Source: Streptomyces sp. XD-27
Lineage (GTDB): Bacteria > Actinomycetota > Actinomycetes > Streptomycetales > Streptomycetaceae
Direction of reading: 5' to 3'
Length of the DNA: 64,000 nt
NCBI RefSeq assembly: GCF_030553055.1
Contig: NZ_CP130713.1
Coordinates: 7,130,001-7,194,000, forward strand
Below are positions 61,284 to 64,000 of the stretch, piece by piece. Under the pieces are notes generated by a model. The model was not told the DNA's origin and searched no databases. It saw nothing but the letters and a program-made list of their open reading frames with translations. Position 1 is the stretch's first letter; each line of letters begins with the position of its first letter. The position numbers were made by a program, and so were the translations under genes.

Positions 61284-62753
61284 TCAGCGGGCCGGCCGTT
61301 CCCGCACCGGATACGGCACGAAGGTGCTGCTGTTCTCGTCGATGGCGAGGGGCCGGCCGAGCGGCGGTACGGCGCGCTGCGGGCAGTCCAGGCGTTCGCA
61401 GACGCGGCAGCCCATGCCGATCGGGGTCGCGGCGGCGGCGTTGTCGAGGTCCAGCCCGTCGGAGTAGACGACCCGGGAGGCGTGCCGGATCTCGCAGCCC
61501 AGGCCGATGGCGAAGGTCTTCCCGGGCTCGCCCCAGCCGCCCCGGTGGCGGGTGACCGTGCGAGCGGTCCACAGATGGCGCTGCCCGTCCGGCATGGCGG
61601 CGATCTGGACATGGATGCGGCCCGGCGCGGCGAACGCCTCGTACACGTTCCACAGCGGGCAGGTGCCGCCCGCGCGCGAGAAGTGGAAACCGGTCGCGGA
61701 CTGGCGCTTGGACATGTTGCCCGCCCGGTCCACGCGGACGAAGGAGAACGGCACCCCGCGCAGCCGCGGGCGCTGGAGGGTGCTCAGCCGGTGGCACACG
61801 GTCTCGTAGCCGAGCCCGAAGCGGTCGGTGAGGCGTTCGATGTCGTAGCGCACCTCCTCCGCGGCGGTGTGGAAGGCGCGGTACGGCAGGATCAGCGCGG
61901 CCGCGAAGTAGTTGGCGACCCCGATCCGGGCCAGCGACCAGGTGGCGGAGCCCTCCTCGTAGTCCTCCGAGGCCAGCCGGGAGAGCTCCGCGCCGTGTTC
62001 GAGCAGGGCGAGCTGGGTGGCCATGCGGAACGCCTGCTGGCCGGGGCGCAGCCGACTCGACAGATACAGGACCCGGGCGGCCGGATCGTAGTGGTGCAGC
62101 CGGTCGGATGGGTGCGGCGGGTCGGAGCGGTGCGGCCGGTCGGAGTGGTGGGGCGGGTCGGAGTCGGCGGCGAGGCGTACGCCGTGCCGTTCGGCGAGCC
62201 GGGTGGTGAGGGCGCGCAGCACCTCGCCGGGCCGGATGCCGAGCTCGCCGGCCAGTTCCTCGGCGCCGAGGTCCGCATCGTGCACGTAGTTCCGCCGCCG
62301 GTAGAAGAACTCGCGGATCTCCTCGTGCGGCGAGCGCGGCGCGGCCGTACCGGCGGCGGCCCCGGCACGCCCCTCGGAGACGTGCGCGAGCTGCTCGGTC
62401 AGCGCCTGGTTGCGCCGCCCCAGGTCGAGCAGGACCGCGGCGACGGCGGGCAGCCGGGAGGCGAGTTCCGACAGGTCGGAGGGGGAGATCCGGGCGCTCG
62501 CGACCTCGTCCGCGAGCGCCTCCCGCAGGTCCGCCAGAACCCGGCCGGTGTCGTGGTCGGAGAAGAAGCCGGGGTCCACCCCGAACGCCTCGGTCAGCCG
62601 CAGCAGCACGGGCACGGTCAGCGGCCGGGAGTCGTGCTCCATCTGGTTCAGATAGCTCGGGGAGATGGCCAGCACCCGGGCGAGCTCGGCCTGGCTGAGC
62701 CGGCGCTCCTCGCGCAGCCGCCGCAGCCGCGCCCCCGCGTAGGTCTTGCTCAC
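61284..62753 (-). CDS. RamB/ScfR-type XRE regulator of acetate/glyoxylate metabolism
   Basis: A 489-residue regulator from GTG 62753: XRE HTH (ARLRRLREERRLSQAELARV, ISPSYLNQMEHDSRP), then the short-chain fatty-acyl-type sensor (FFYRRRNYVHDADLGAEELA, FRMATQLALLEHGAELSRLA, ATGFHFSRAGGTCPLWNVYE) and the C-terminal four-Cys region GMGCRVCERLDCPQRA. The family senses acyl-CoAs and controls isocitrate lyase/malate synthase genes; here it faces aceA. Unusually it contains a low-complexity insert (residues ~199-222: repeats of DPPHxSDR) encoded by 18-bp repeats at about 62090-62165. Confidence 0.9.
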   Translation of the reverse strand: MSKTYAGARLRRLREERRLSQAELARVLAISPSYLNQMEHDSRPLTVPVLLRLTEAFGVDPGFFSDHDTGRVLADLREALADEVASARISPSDLSELASRLPAVAAVLLDLGRRNQALTEQLAHVSEGRAGAAAGTAAPRSPHEEIREFFYRRRNYVHDADLGAEELAGELGIRPGEVLRALTTRLAERHGVRLAADSDPPHHSDRPHRSDPPHPSDRLHHYDPAARVLYLSSRLRPGQQAFRMATQLALLEHGAELSRLASEDYEEGSATWSLARIGVANYFAAALILPYRAFHTAAEEVRYDIERLTDRFGLGYETVCHRLSTLQRPRLRGVPFSFVRVDRAGNMSKRQSATGFHFSRAGGTCPLWNVYEAFAAPGRIHVQIAAMPDGQRHLWTARTVTRHRGGWGEPGKTFAIGLGCEIRHASRVVYSDGLDLDNAAAATPIGMGCRVCERLDCPQRAVPPLGRPLAIDENSSTFVPYPVRERPAR

Positions 62754-62773
62754 TCGGAATCCACCCTTCGCAT

Positions 62774-62807
62774 GATTGGCAAACCACGTGCAGAAGATGC
62801 GCAAATC
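62774..62807. promoter_or_regulatory. Candidate RamB/ScfR operator between the regulator and aceA
   Basis: GATTGGCAAACC (62774-62785) and GATGCGCAAATC (62796-62807) are direct repeats of GATnnGCAAAnC, 22 bases apart. They resemble the TTTGCAAA-type core I recall for RamB sites and lie in the divergent intergenic region, 20-55 bases from the regulator's start. Confidence 0.5.
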
Positions 62808-62975
62808 TTGGCACGCGGCCACGGTTGATGGCACCCAGTGCCGCTGACAGAGTCTCAGTACGGCCGGTCAACCCCCGTGGTGCGGCGGCCGCTCAGCAGA
62901 AATCGGCACTCAGTGACGTGCCCTTCGCACTGTTCACAACAGCGGTGCGCATCCACGCGACTCCGGGAGACGGTC

Positions 62976-64000
<1,025 letters not shown>

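Noticed and set aside
60016..62871. A 951-codon minus-strand frame joining the ATPase and the regulator region.
   Set aside because: The upper part is an out-of-frame reading of the XRE regulator gene; the ATPase starts at ATG 61179.

Overview
The window looks like a Streptomyces (or very close actinomycete) chromosome: high G+C with codons strongly biased to G/C in the third position, GTG/TTG starts, ATGA/TGATG gene overlaps, and typical streptomycete families (F420-dependent LLM oxidoreductase, SpoIIE/GAF/PAS phosphatase with anti-sigma-type ATPase, Lnt, DUF475, ScfR/RamB-type regulator facing isocitrate lyase). All functions are read from the translated sequence and remembered family features; no database search was possible.

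Region 1 (1-13.2 kb) is accessory and heavily scarred. It holds a decayed RiPP piece (thiopeptide/lantibiotic-dehydratase C-terminal domain followed by a phytanoyl-CoA dioxygenase, both broken), a broken terD beside an intact DUF475 membrane gene, four transposase remnants, an OYE-SDR chimera made by deletion, and a Vat/CatB-type acetyltransferase. Among these scars sits a compact, apparently intact set on the minus strand (5.1-9.85 kb): a McbB-like Pictet-Spenglerase (cucumopine-synthase family), an FAD amine oxidase, a small EhpF/LuxE-like adenylating enzyme and an EhpG/LuxC-like acyl reductase. I read it as a candidate undescribed alkaloid (beta-carboline or related) cluster with its own acid-to-aldehyde module.

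Region 2 (13.4-38 kb) is mostly chromosomal housekeeping and envelope functions: a lipoprotein, a secreted M6 metalloprotease, two DinB proteins, a MoxR-DUF58-transglutaminase-like operon whose transglutaminase has lost all three catalytic residues, two tandem secreted/membrane paralogues, a HipA-like/DUF3037 pair, two SDRs, Ung, a TetR/monooxygenase pair destroyed by one shared deletion, Lnt, a SpoIIE-type phosphatase, a ricin-like membrane protein, DUF2267 and a YVTN beta-propeller.

Region 3 (37.1-54 kb) is a coherent collagen/hydroxyproline utilisation locus: LysR plus divergent secreted M6 protease; a five-gene oligopeptide ABC transporter; divergently, a three-subunit D-hydroxyproline dehydrogenase, a DapA-like deaminase, a hydroxyproline epimerase, an alpha-ketoglutarate semialdehyde dehydrogenase, a GntR/FCD regulator and a prolyl aminopeptidase-like hydrolase. 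A 12-bp motif close to GTGAAATNTNAC lies upstream of both M6 proteases, the transporter, the dehydrogenase and the GntR gene, so proteolysis, uptake and catabolism are probably one regulon.

Region 4 (54-64 kb) has YceI, DoxX, a UBP zinc finger, a PepSY membrane protein with a His-rich partner, a DUF885 peptidase, an AAA ATPase, and a RamB/ScfR regulator facing aceA (cut by the window end). Six otherwise full-length or recognisable genes carry what look like single-base frameshifts (MoxR, TetR, Lnt, SpoIIE, the opp permease and binding protein); these may be sequence errors, unlike the clear deletions in region 1.
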